From the NCBI GenBank assembly GCA_007695045.1, contig REEP01000041.1, positions 1-35,224 on the forward strand: a stretch of DNA of 35,224 nt, in the 5' to 3' direction. Each line of letters opens with the position of its first letter. The first letter of the stretch is position 1. Source of the DNA: Rhodospirillales bacterium. Lineage in GTDB: Bacteria > Pseudomonadota > Alphaproteobacteria > Rhodospirillales > Defluviicoccaceae. Below, piece after piece: positions 1 through 7,451 of this stretch. Below the pieces are notes generated by a model. The model searched no databases. It was not told the DNA's origin and saw only the letters and a program-made list of their open reading frames with translations. A program made the position numbers and the translations under genes.

Positions 1-2725
1 GCACCTTGACCGAGACCTCCACATTGGCGGTCGCCTCGCCGCCCTGGCCGTCGGACACCGTGTAGCTGAAGGTGTCCGTGCCCGTGAAGCCCTCATTGGG
101 CGCGTAGGTCACCGTGCCGTCGTCGTTGAGTACGGCCGTGCCGAAGGACGGGTTGCCGAGTTCGGTCACCGTCAGGGCCGCGCCGTCAATATGATAATCG
201 TTGCCGAGCACGTCGACCGTCACCGCCTCGTCGGGCCCCGTGATTGTGCTGTCATCGCTCAACCGCACCTTGCTGCCCGGCTCCACCGTCAACGTCACGG
301 TCCCGACGGCGGCGCCACTCCCCTCGCTCACCCAGTAGACGAACGTATCCGTGCCGTAAAAATCCGCGTCCGGCACATACGTAATGGTGGAGTCCGCGTT
401 CAGCGTGGCCGTCCCGTGGGCGGGATCGCCGACGGCCACCACCTGCAGCGGGCCGTCGCCGGCGGCCGCGTCGTTGGCCAGCACCGCGATGGTCACCGCG
501 CCGTTCTCCGGGAGCGCCGCTTCGTCATCGTTGGCCGTGGGTGCGGCGCCGTCAGCCACGGGAGCCTCCGGCAAAAACGGATACGGCGGCAACCCGGCCG
601 CATCGCGATTGGCATACCACGCGTTTCCCGACGGCACCTGAGAACTGGAGAACCCGACGACGGTGTTGCCGACCAGGACCGGCGCGGGATAGCCGCTATC
701 CTCCCAATCCCGGTAATGCAGCAGCCGGTCGTTGCTCCCTCCCCGGTCGCTGATGATGATGTTGCCCTCGATCAGGATGCTGTTCCTGGGCCAGTCGTGT
801 GCGTTGTTGGGGTTGCGTTGCTCCAGGTTGATCCCGATAGCGTCGTTGTTCGCCGTGTTCGGCCCCATTTGCAGAACGTTGTTACGGATGACGATCTCGC
901 CGCCGTTGGGGATGTCGATCAGCCGACTGTCGTTGCCGTCCAAAGATGCGACAACGCTGTTCTCGATCGTGGTCTTGGCCGCCCGGCTCTTGATCTCGTG
1001 GCCCTGGCCCTTGCTGCTGAGGAACTGACTGTCCCGAATGATCAGTTCTGCGATCTTGTTGACATAGATGCCATGCGCGCGACCGCCGTGGCCAAGACGC
1101 TCGAACGTACTGTTCTCGATCAGGATGGTGCCTGTGCCGTTGTTGGCGAGGATACCCTGCTGGCCGTCATGGAAGTAAACGCCGTCGAGGGTCAGGTTTT
1201 TGCCTTCCTGCCGAATGGCCGCGCCGTTGCCATCACTGACACTCATACCGGACACTTCCAGTCCACGGATCGTGGTGTTGTTGCCCTGGATCACCAGTGT
1301 TGCCTTGCCACCAGTGGTGGCATCTTTGAGATGCGCGCCTTCGCCTTCGATCGTGATGTCGTTGGCGGTGATGGTAGTGGCCTCCCGCCAGACGCCCGGC
1401 AGGATTGTGATCGTGTCCCCGTCGTTCGCGGTGGCCAGCGCCTCGGAAACGCTGGTGAACACCCGATCACCAATGGTTGCCCGTGGCGCGTCCGGATCGA
1501 CCAGGACGCCTTCTTCAGGGACTGGAGCCTTCAACAACCACACGTTGGAATCTCGATGCGCGAACGCGGCAAAGGCATCCACGCCCGGCAGGTAAACGAA
1601 CTTGTCTTGGATGGTAGAAAGCCCCATCGGTTCAAGCGGCGCGCTGCCCTCCAGATTGAACCGGCGCACTTGTTGGTCGTCAAAGCTCCAGGTCCAAAGC
1701 CGGTTGTCACCGCCCCAAATGACAAACCGATCAAATGTTTCATCATAGGCGATGCCCGCAGCCCCGCCCTCAACATCACGTATTTCCTGCGGCCATTCGT
1801 GCAGCAGAACGCGGCTTGTTCCTGCAGAAATCTCAAGAATGGCGGGCCGCCCCGGTTGGCCATCGCCTAAGCCAAAGTAATACATCTGTCCTTTGGCCGT
1901 CAAAAGTCCTGCCTTCGCATCCCAAACCCCCATGTTACGGCCATAGTCGACAGGAACCATTGTCCCATCGGCGTCATACTCACGCGCATGGTGGTCTTGA
2001 CGATACCCAAAGAGCCCAAATAGCCGTCCGGTCTCGGGATTGAACGTCATTTGCATCGGGGGCGGGAGTTCGAGGTCTTCATGGAAGGTCCATGTGCGGG
2101 TGTTTGGATCAAGCTCCCACACACCCGGTTCAACCGGTCCAGAACCACCTGAGCCGGGAACATAAGACGACCGCCCTCCTACCCAGAGCGTTTCGGTGAT
2201 CGGGTTCCACGCCAAAGCGTCGTAGGTATGACGTGACGTTGGGCCTTCATAGGGGAACGTTGTTTCCGGGTCATACGCCGAAGGCTCGGTCAGACGCTCC
2301 CAGGTCAGCGTGTCAAAGCTGAACTGGTACACCTCATTGCCGCCATACTGATTGTGACCGCCGCCCTTGAAGAACCATCGGTAGCCATTGGGGTCCAACT
2401 CCGCGCCGGAAAATACCCGGAGAATTCCCCCACCGGGTCCCTGCACCCCCCAAAACCCCGCCGCCCCCGGCGGCGCCGCCGCGACGATGGCGTCATGTTC
2501 GGCACGGGTCAGCCACGGCGCTTGCGTGTCGGGTAGCTCCCGCCACTCGCCCGGTTGCATGGTGGAGACAATGGCTTCCAGTTCCACCAATCCGTCGTGT
2601 TCGTTCGCTGACATAGTCCCCCCCTGCGAAAATACCCCAATTGGGCCAAGCCCAAAGGTCAGTATCAAGAGGATTGTGGCCAAGATGCGGCGGCATACCG
2701 CCTTGTCGAATAGGAACGATTTCAA
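1..2725 (-). CDS. Large exported propeller / beta-helix / cadherin-like repeat protein (3' end outside window)
   Basis: The minus-strand frame is open from about 2840 to the window edge, so the C-terminus is missing. The obvious ATG is at 2614, but upstream in the same frame lies a typical export signal: basic residues (KAVCRR) followed by a hydrophobic run (ILATILLILTFGLG). I therefore prefer the TTG at 2725, which has GGGAG about 10 nt upstream. Numbering from the ATG: residues 1-375 are rich in W/G/Y and resemble a kelch or galactose-oxidase-like propeller. Residues 375-685 are a right-handed parallel beta-helix of pectate-lyase/NosD style, with repeats such as NNTTIRGLEVSG and GTGTILIENSTFERLG. 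Residues 685-871 hold two Ig/cadherin-like repeats (TANDDEAALPENG; GTDTFSYTVSDGQGG). It is probably a surface or secreted protein; its ligand is unknown. The domain classes are fold-level recognition; the propeller is the least certain. Confidence 0.82.
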   Translation of the reverse strand, partial: MKSFLFDKAVCRRILATILLILTFGLGPIGVFSQGGTMSANEHDGLVELEAIVSTMQPGEWRELPDTQAPWLTRAEHDAIVAAAPPGAAGFWGVQGPGGGILRVFSGAELDPNGYRWFFKGGGHNQYGGNEVYQFSFDTLTWERLTEPSAYDPETTFPYEGPTSRHTYDALAWNPITETLWVGGRSSYVPGSGGSGPVEPGVWELDPNTRTWTFHEDLELPPPMQMTFNPETGRLFGLFGYRQDHHAREYDADGTMVPVDYGRNMGVWDAKAGLLTAKGQMYYFGLGDGQPGRPAILEISAGTSRVLLHEWPQEIRDVEGGAAGIAYDETFDRFVIWGGDNRLWTWSFDDQQVRRFNLEGSAPLEPMGLSTIQDKFVYLPGVDAFAAFAHRDSNVWLLKAPVPEEGVLVDPDAPRATIGDRVFTSVSEALATANDGDTITILPGVWREATTITANDITIEGEGAHLKDATTGGKATLVIQGNNTTIRGLEVSGMSVSDGNGAAIRQEGKNLTLDGVYFHDGQQGILANNGTGTILIENSTFERLGHGGRAHGIYVNKIAELIIRDSQFLSSKGQGHEIKSRAAKTTIENSVVASLDGNDSRLIDIPNGGEIVIRNNVLQMGPNTANNDAIGINLEQRNPNNAHDWPRNSILIEGNIIISDRGGSNDRLLHYRDWEDSGYPAPVLVGNTVVGFSSSQVPSGNAWYANRDAAGLPPYPFLPEAPVADGAAPTANDDEAALPENGAVTIAVLANDAAAGDGPLQVVAVGDPAHGTATLNADSTITYVPDADFYGTDTFVYWVSEGSGAAVGTVTLTVEPGSKVRLSDDSTITGPDEAVTVDVLGNDYHIDGAALTVTELGNPSFGTAVLNDDGTVTYAPNEGFTGTDTFSYTVSDGQGGEATANVEVSVKV

Positions 2726-3284
2726 GGCCTTGACACTCCCGCAACACGCTCCGAGCACGACAGCCACTACTGCGGATGATTTAAACCAACGTTTTCGCCT
2801 TCTACAGGAAACAACGGGGGCCCCCAACACCCGCGAGGGTTACTGCCCCCATCGCAGCCCCCTCCGACCATGACCCTAACCACTCCGCGGTTGCGCTGGC
2901 AACCGTGTCCCTCCTGGCGGATGGCACGCTGACCCCCGACACCTCCAGCAGCGCACGGTGGTCTGATCCCTTTGGATCGTCAGGGTCGCCTTGCGGCCGA
3001 CCGAGATGCCGACTCGCATCTTACTGGCCTCGCGACACCCGCTTCACCCAGTGTCGCGGACTCGTCTCCCATAGTCGTTCGAACATGATCCGTTAGCGGT
3101 TGCGACGTGCCTTGGCGCGATTTCGGTGGTCACGTCCCCCCGAGTGGTGTAGCTCGCCAGAGCAAAGCCGCCCGGTCGCGCGCCGTCGGTAGCGCTGTAG
3201 CGGGCGGCCGGCTTTGCGGCGGTCACCGGTGGTTTTCCGGTAGGGTCGGGTTGGGAACGCCAACCTGAACCGAAAGGACCACCG
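2726..3284. other. No gene seen; probable 5' flank of an IS256-type remnant
   Basis: No reading frame here resembles a protein I recognise. The last 140 bases or so (about 3145-3284) run directly into the IS256-type start codon at 3285 and probably belong to the left end of that element. I could not define a terminal inverted repeat by eye. The promoter of the exported-protein gene at 1-2725 should also lie in this stretch. Confidence 0.4.
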
Positions 3285-3387
3285 ATGACCGACGAGATGA
3301 TGAACCTGCGCGCGCTCGTGGAGAAGGCCCCTGACGCCGATCTGCTGCGCGAGATGATCGGCTTTGCCGCCGAACGGCTGATGGAGC
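3285..3387 (+). pseudogene. IS256-family transposase, N-terminal fragment
   Basis: About 34 residues beginning [14 protein letters not shown] and continuing [16 protein letters not shown] match the start of IS256/mutator-family transposases, which are normally about 400 aa. The match stops abruptly at the last leucine. The following bases belong, in another frame, to an IS66 tnpA gene. This is a deletion scar joining two unrelated elements and no active transposase can be made. The start is the ATG at 3285, preceded by GAAAGGACCACCG. Confidence 0.7.
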
Positions 3388-3774
3388 TGGGAGGACAAGG
3401 CGCGGATCGTCGCCGAGAGCTTGTCGCCGGGTGCGGTGGCGACGCGGCCCGTCGACTTGCGGCGCGGCGCCGACGGTCTGGCGGCGGTGGTGCAGACGGT
3501 GCTGCGCCAGGATCCGTTCTCCGGGACGATCTACGTCTTTCGCAGCAAACGCGCCGACCGGGTGATCCCCGGGCACTTCGTCCCGGGGATGGTCTGGGAC
3601 GGCAGCGGCCTGGTCCTGCTGTGAAAGCGATTGGAGGCTTCCGCGTTCAAATGGCCGCCGATCACCGACGGCGTGATGCGGCTGTCGGCGGCGCAGTTGG
3701 CGGCTTTGTTGGAGGGGCTGGATTGGTCGCGGGTGCATGTGCCGCGCCTCGGCCGGCCGAAAGTGGCACAATAG
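3388..3774 (+). pseudogene. IS66-family tnpA/tnpB fusion remnant with internal stop
   Basis: The frame from 3388 reads [16 protein letters not shown], a piece of IS66 TnpA. It then joins directly to [18 protein letters not shown], the start region of IS66 TnpB (the Orf2 accessory protein). TnpB continues through [17 protein letters not shown] and, after an in-frame TGA at 3622-3624, through [18 protein letters not shown] to a TAG at 3772. The segment IPGHFVPGM replaces the usual short linker before VWDGSGL. Internal deletion plus stop codon make it non-functional. The family call is firm because the TnpB signature (RRGxDGL, DPxSG, VFR, KRLE) is clear. Confidence 0.8.
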
Positions 3775-3878
3775 GCTGTTGGAAGCTGCCGGCGATGCCA
3801 CAAGATATTTGGCAACATCCCGCAATCGTGCTACCAATCCCCGATGATCACGACGCTCGAGGGCCTCCCTGACGATCT

Positions 3879-4065
3879 TGCCGGCTTGCGCGCCTGTTTC
3901 CACTCTACGAGATCGAGGCGGAGATCCGGGGCCAAAACGCCGCCGAACGTTTGGCCGCCCGACAAGCGCGAACGAAGCCGCTTTTGCACGCGATGCGGCC
4001 GTGGCTTGAGCAGCGCCGCGCCCAGCTGCCGCGAAGAGCGCCGTTGGGCGAGGCGATCGGCTCCG
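3879..4065 (+). pseudogene. IS66 transposase (tnpC) internal fragment
   Basis: The frame encodes LFPLYEIEAEIRGQ, AAERLAARQARTKPLL and AMRPWLEQRRAQLPRRAPLG, the stretch just before the last catalytic part of IS66 TnpC. The match ends near LGEAIG, where the 3' end of the IS110 transposase begins on the opposite strand. The N-terminal two thirds and the C-terminus are absent. The IS110 element probably inserted here or came with a deletion, because no IS66 sequence in the same orientation resumes on its other side. Confidence 0.7.
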
Positions 4066-5520
4066 ATCGAATGCGCCTATGCCGCCCGCGCCGGCTCGGT
4101 CGCGATGACGAAAGGCCGGCGGTTCTTGGCAACGCTGTAGACGGCGTGGAGCAGCTTGCGCAGGGCCGCGACGAGCGCGAGCTTGGGCGGCTTGCCGGCG
4201 GCGCGCAGTCGCTGGTAGAAGGCGCGCAGCCAGGGATTGCGGCGAACCGCGCCGAGCACGGGCATCCACAGCGCCCGTCGCAGCCGCGCGTTGCCCATGG
4301 GGGCGATCGGCGCGCGGGTGCGGCCCGACTGCTTGCCGGACTGCCTGAGGCCGGGGACGACACCGACGTAGGCCGCGAAGGCGCCGGCGCTCTTGAAGCG
4401 GGCGGGGTCGCCGACGGCGGCGATGATGCGGGCGGCGGACTGCGGGCCGAGGCCGTCGATGCTGAGCAGGAGCTTGCCGACCTCGTGGGCGTCGAGCAGC
4501 CCCTCGATGTCGCGGTCGATCTCCGCCAGGCGGCGGCGCCAGAGGTCGAGATCCTGGCAGAGGTGGCGGGCCTGCAGCGCGTAGACCGGGCCGTGATGCT
4601 GGCCGACCGAGCGCTTCGCCGCCGCCACCAGCTGCTCGGCCAGCTCGGCGCCGACGAAGTGGCGGCCGTCGTAGCGCAGCTTGGCCAAGCGCCGGGGGTT
4701 GGCGCGGGCGAAGGCCTGTGCCGTCGGATACTCGGCGATGAGCGCGGTGGCGAGCATGCTGTCGAGGCTGCGGACGTAGCGGGTGAACTCGGGAAAGCCG
4801 AGATCGACCAGCCGGTGCAGCTGGCGCACGCGGTCGTCGAAGTCCTGCCTGAGCCGGTCGCGGTGGCGGACGAGCTCGCGCAGGCTCTCGGCGGCCTCGT
4901 TGTGCAGCCGGGTGGGGAGGGGGCGCTTCTCGAAGGCGAAGCGGGCGAGGCCCTCGGCGTCGATCGCGTCGGTCTTGGTGCGCTCGAGGCTCGCGTCCTG
5001 GAAGCGGCGGGCGGTGAACGGGTTCACGAGCGCCACCTCGTGCCCGGCCGCGGTCAGCACGGCGAAGAGATTCTTCCAGTAGTGCCCGGTCGCCTCCATG
5101 ACGATCAGCACTGGCGGCGGCCCGAGCGCCTCGATGAGCTTGGCGTAGCCCGCCTGGTCCTCGGTGATCGCGATCGGCCGGCCGATCGGTTTCCCCTCGA
5201 GGTCGAGGCGTGCCAGCACGTGGCGCTCGGATGCGATGTCGATGCCTGCAGACATGGTTCCTCCTTCGCGGTCAGGCGCCGGGGAGCCTCGGAGCCGGCG
5301 CCCATGCTCACGCTTGTCCAAGCGAGGACGCAAGCGGGCAAGGCTTGGCCCCAGGATACCGTCCGAGCCGGGGGCGCCGGTCGAGGGCGCCAATCTCACG
5401 CACGAGGACAAAGCCTCAAGCGCGCCACGGCGACCCTCTCCCAGCAACCGATGCGCAACCTTAGCCGAGGAGCGCACCGGTGAGTCGAGGTCTTACAAGG
5501 CGCTGACGCGCCGGCGCAAT
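4066..5520 (-). mobile_element. IS110-family insertion sequence (ends approximate)
   Basis: This is the span between the IS66 tnpC fragment and the IS66 right end at 5531. It holds one intact IS110-type recombinase gene with a very short 3' flank (about 10-15 nt) and a long 5' non-coding flank (about 265 nt). That asymmetry fits the IS110 subgroup rather than IS1111. IS110 elements lack obvious terminal inverted repeats and usually make no target duplication, so the exact ends cannot be set by eye. Confidence 0.6.
4077..5255 (-). CDS. IS110-family transposase (DEDD recombinase)
   Basis: A 392-aa protein of normal family length that looks intact. The N-terminal RuvC-like DEDD domain shows GIDIASERHVLARLD (first Asp), VLIVMEATGHYW (Glu) and RTKTDAIDAEGLA (two Asp). 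The C-terminal Transposase_20 domain begins at LLLSIDGLGPQSAARIIA and carries the serine-containing GLRQSGKQSG and MGNARLRRALW motifs. The ATG at 5255 is chosen over an upstream in-frame start because GGAGGA lies 6-8 nt before it and the family begins at this point. It acts with the element's non-coding RNA to recombine donor and target DNA (family knowledge). It sits among dead IS66/IS256 pieces and appears to be the only complete element in the window. Confidence 0.92.
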   Translation of the reverse strand: MSAGIDIASERHVLARLDLEGKPIGRPIAITEDQAGYAKLIEALGPPPVLIVMEATGHYWKNLFAVLTAAGHEVALVNPFTARRFQDASLERTKTDAIDAEGLARFAFEKRPLPTRLHNEAAESLRELVRHRDRLRQDFDDRVRQLHRLVDLGFPEFTRYVRSLDSMLATALIAEYPTAQAFARANPRRLAKLRYDGRHFVGAELAEQLVAAAKRSVGQHHGPVYALQARHLCQDLDLWRRRLAEIDRDIEGLLDAHEVGKLLLSIDGLGPQSAARIIAAVGDPARFKSAGAFAAYVGVVPGLRQSGKQSGRTRAPIAPMGNARLRRALWMPVLGAVRRNPWLRAFYQRLRAAGKPPKLALVAALRKLLHAVYSVAKNRRPFVIATEPARAA

Positions 5521-5530
5521 CAGATCCACC
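5256..5530 (-). ncRNA. Candidate IS110 left-end region encoding a bridge (seek) RNA
   Basis: About 265 nt of non-coding DNA precede the IS110 transposase. In the IS110 subgroup this side of the element is transcribed into the bridge/seek RNA that pairs with target and donor DNA. The stretch contains a perfect 8-bp stem, GGCGCCGG at 5275-5282 with CCGGCGCC at 5295-5302 around a 12-nt loop, and further short stems such as GCTTG/CAAGC near 5310. The RNA itself, its ends and its guide loops are inferred from the family and were not derived here. Confidence 0.4.
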
Positions 5531-5701
5531 GTAAGCATCCGCCGAAGGCCCCGGGGGCCGCAGGTCAGGCGGCGGCGCCCATCGAGTCTGCGGCCTGCGG
5601 CGGCCAGTTCCTGGGGAGCAGGTCTGCGAGTTTACTGGCGGGGTGGTCAACGATGCGGTGGAGGGTGTCGGCGAGCCCGCCTTGCGCATCGATGCCGCTG
5701 A
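5531..5701 (-). pseudogene. IS66 right end with tnpC 3' fragment (left copy)
   Basis: On the minus strand the frame encodes GIDAQGGLADTLHRIVDH and ASKLADLLPRNWPPQA, ending at a TGA at 5562-5564. This is the C-terminus of IS66 TnpC. The terminal repeat GTAAGCATCCGCCG starts at 5531, with the GTAAGC end typical of IS66. The copy is inverted relative to 12071-12237 and matches it over 167 bases with two mismatches. Similarity ends abruptly at about 5698. Confidence 0.8.
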
Positions 5702-5737
5702 TAAGCGCCGGAGATCGCGACGCGGCATCGACGCGGT

Positions 5738-5908
5738 TCAGCCGCCCCACACATCGTCGTATCGTGCACAGCCGTCACGGGGATCCTTGAACAGCATGTC
5801 GTAGCTGACCGGCGGAGCGCCCCTTCGGAAGACCTGCGGCAGGTTGCGCAGAACGTAAGTGCTCGAGCGGATCACCATCCCGCTCATCGTGTTCGGCATG
5901 TCACTCAT
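5738..5908 (-). CDS. Small 56-aa protein, unknown function
   Basis: A 56-residue frame starting MSDMPNTMSGMVIRSS and ending ARYDDVWGG, with a strong AAGGAGG ribosome binding site 7-8 nt before the ATG at 5908. There is no signal peptide or membrane segment, and I recognise no family. It is the last gene of a five-gene minus-strand run (7451 to 5738), 115 nt after the PAS gene. Its stop lies about 40 nt from the point where IS66 homology begins, so its downstream context has been rearranged. The strong ribosome site and position argue that it is a real gene. Confidence 0.6.
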   Translation of the reverse strand: MSDMPNTMSGMVIRSSTYVLRNLPQVFRRGAPPVSYDMLFKDPRDGCARYDDVWGG

Positions 5909-6023
5909 CGTCGTTCCTCCTTGAACGTCTGTCCTTGATCAGAGCGGCCGAGCCCGGCCGCTTGCGAAAGGCTGGTTCGATGCCTGTGGCAAATGTGGCC
6001 TGACCCGCCCGATAGCCCGCAGG

Positions 6024-6413
6024 TCAGGAGTCCCCTTCGTGCTGCAAGGCGACGAAGTAGATCGGCGTCCCCTCTGGGTCGCTCACCGGGAACACCCGCC
6101 AGTGCATCAGGAACTCGGAGCAGTCCTTGCGATAATTGATGGCCTCGCCCTCGAAGACCCGGCCGGCCTCCAGGTCCTCACGCAGACGCGCGAGCACCGC
6201 TTCGTCGGTCTTGGGGCCCTGCAGCATGCGTGGCGACTTGCCCATGACATCGTCGGGTGTGTAGCCGGTCAGCGCGGTGAACGCCTTGTTGACGTAGACG
6301 ATCGGCGTGTCCGGCGCAGCCTGCGTCACCATCACGGAAGTGAGGCTGTTGTCGGCGATCGCATCGAGGACGGCGCCAGGGTGGGTCGTCGATAGGATGC
6401 TACTCAAGCTCAT
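6024..6413 (-). CDS. Single-domain PAS (LOV-like, cysteine-less) protein
   Basis: A 129-aa protein consisting almost wholly of one PAS domain. The core shows PIVYVNKAFTALTGYTPDDV, LQGPKTDEAVLARLREDL, EGEAINYRKDCSEFLMHW and VFPVSDPEGTPIYFVALQHE. The order and wording match LOV-type PAS domains. However, the photoactive GxNCRFLQ motif is replaced by GKSPRMLQ, so the flavin-adduct cysteine is missing and light sensing by the usual chemistry is not expected. There is no output domain. It may bind a ligand or act as a protein-protein module. AAGGAG lies 10 nt before the ATG at 6413. It is 42 nt downstream of yajC in the same run. Confidence 0.85.
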   Translation of the reverse strand: MSLSSILSTTHPGAVLDAIADNSLTSVMVTQAAPDTPIVYVNKAFTALTGYTPDDVMGKSPRMLQGPKTDEAVLARLREDLEAGRVFEGEAINYRKDCSEFLMHWRVFPVSDPEGTPIYFVALQHEGDS

Positions 6414-6455
6414 TGTCCAAACTCCTTTGTGCTGATCGGTTGCAATTGTGTGCAG

Positions 6456-6776
6456 TTACGCGGTCGCGCACTGTTGGTCGCGAATGTCGGTCGCAGCCCG
6501 CACGCCGGCGGCTGGCTCCACCACGGTGTCGACGGCTTTCCGGAGAATCGTCACGGTCATGCCGTCCGCAATCTCGAGCGTCAGAAGGTTCGCGTCGTCG
6601 ATGCTCACGATCGTCCCCACAAGGCCTCCGACAGTGGCAATTCGGAGGCCGGGGCGCAGGCCCGCAAGCATCTCGCTATGGCGCTTCAGCCGGAGTTGCT
6701 GCGGACGGACGAGAACCAGGAAGAAGACAATGAAAACGATGGCGATGAGAAGAAGCTGCGTGGCAAGCGATGTCAT
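6456..6776 (-). CDS. yajC: YajC-like preprotein translocase accessory subunit (orphan copy)
   Basis: A 106-aa protein with the YajC layout: one N-terminal membrane segment (LLLIAIVFIVFFLVLV, about residues 8-23), then RPQQLRLKRHSEMLAGLRPG. The soluble part contains ATVGGLVGTIVSI and MTVTILRKAVDTVV. YajC is a small inner-membrane partner of SecDF in protein export. Here secD, secF and tgt are absent; the neighbours are small membrane proteins and a PAS protein, so this is probably a second, accessory copy. The ribosome site AGGGAGGG is 7 nt before the ATG at 6776. Whether it joins the Sec machinery or has another job is open. Confidence 0.87.
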   Translation of the reverse strand: MTSLATQLLLIAIVFIVFFLVLVRPQQLRLKRHSEMLAGLRPGLRIATVGGLVGTIVSIDDANLLTLEIADGMTVTILRKAVDTVVEPAAGVRAATDIRDQQCATA

Positions 6777-6815
6777 AGCCGATCCCTCCCTACGAGGCGC
6801 GCGCGTGGCGCGCGC

Positions 6816-7064
6816 TCAGCGTGTAGAGTTGTTGATACGGAAGATGAATCCCGTTCCAAATATGCCGAGCATAAGCAGCACGACATGCCCAAACACGAAC
6901 TCAGGAATCCAGATGAAGAGGCCGGCGCTGATGCAAAATATGGACGACCACATGAAGGACAGGACCGTCATCAATTGAAATCGGGTGGCACGGGGTAAGG
7001 CGAGCAACGGGTTCTGTTCGGCGTTCATGACCGCGTTCCAGGCTGTCTTTATCGTAGTAGTCAT
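6816..7064 (-). CDS. Small two-helix membrane protein, unknown
   Basis: An 82-aa protein with a short soluble N-terminus (MTTTIKTAWNAVMNAEQNPL) and two closely spaced hydrophobic segments, about residues 31-50 (LMTVLSFMWSSIFCISAGLF) and 56-75 (EFVFGHVVLLMLGIFGTGFI). It ends RINNSTR. No family is recognised. The ribosome site AGGGAG precedes the ATG at 7064. It lies 39 nt upstream of yajC and about 100 nt after the 95-aa gene, all on the minus strand, so co-transcription is likely. Confidence 0.7.
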   Translation of the reverse strand: MTTTIKTAWNAVMNAEQNPLLALPRATRFQLMTVLSFMWSSIFCISAGLFIWIPEFVFGHVVLLMLGIFGTGFIFRINNSTR

Positions 7065-7163
7065 CTCATATCACTCCCTCATGTGGCTGCCACTGCGGCC
7101 GGCTGCCTTGTTGATGGTGTCGGGGTAAAACGTTCGGACCCCACGGTTCGGAACGATGTGGCG

Positions 7164-7451
7164 TTACGAGAGCGCGGACGCGGCGACCGCTGCCGGCCGC
7201 TCGTTCAATGCCCGGCAGTTGCGGTCAGCCAGCGCGAGCCCGATCGCGGTACCGACAGCCGCTCCCTTGGTCAGCGACCCACCGATGAACAAAGCGGACA
7301 GAAGGTCATTGTCGGCCGCACCGGCGATCATCGTCGCGATGGATGACACGTCAAAGGCGAGAACCCATCCCGCAAGGGCCAGGAAGGCAAATCCGCCGAC
7401 CGCGGCGGAGGTGACGACCGTCTGAGCGATGCATTGGACCTGATCGGACAT
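7164..7451 (-). CDS. Small glycine-rich membrane protein, unknown
   Basis: A 95-aa protein starting MSDQVQCIAQTVVTSAAVGG. It has two hydrophobic stretches: about residues 13-32 (VTSAAVGGFAFLALAGWVLA) and about 48-75 (LSALFIGGSLTKGAAVGTAI). It is rich in Gly and Ala, with a short polar tail. It is not recognised. I take the ATG at 7451, with GGGA about 11 nt upstream, rather than the longer in-frame start at 7610, whose extra residues look like antisense of the neighbouring frame. The start codons of this gene and of the plus-strand frame at 7450 share one CATG, so the two would be divergent and abutting. It is the first gene of the five-gene cassette. Confidence 0.6.
   Translation of the reverse strand: MSDQVQCIAQTVVTSAAVGGFAFLALAGWVLAFDVSSIATMIAGAADNDLLSALFIGGSLTKGAAVGTAIGLALADRNCRALNERPAAVAASALS

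Noticed and set aside
191-1870. Long plus-strand open frame of 559 codons
   Set aside because: It is antisense to the exported repeat protein; its translation has no fold-like pattern, while the minus frame shows clear beta-helix and cadherin-like repeats.
3223-4269. 348-codon minus-strand frame
   Set aside because: It is antisense to IS256/IS66 remnants, which read sensibly on the plus strand.
3951-5483. 510-codon plus-strand frame across the IS110 region
   Set aside because: It begins with IS66 residues and then runs antisense through the IS110 transposase. Only the first 38 or so codons are meaningful.
6024-6413. Functional LOV photoreceptor
   Set aside because: The adduct-forming cysteine motif is replaced by GKSPRMLQ.
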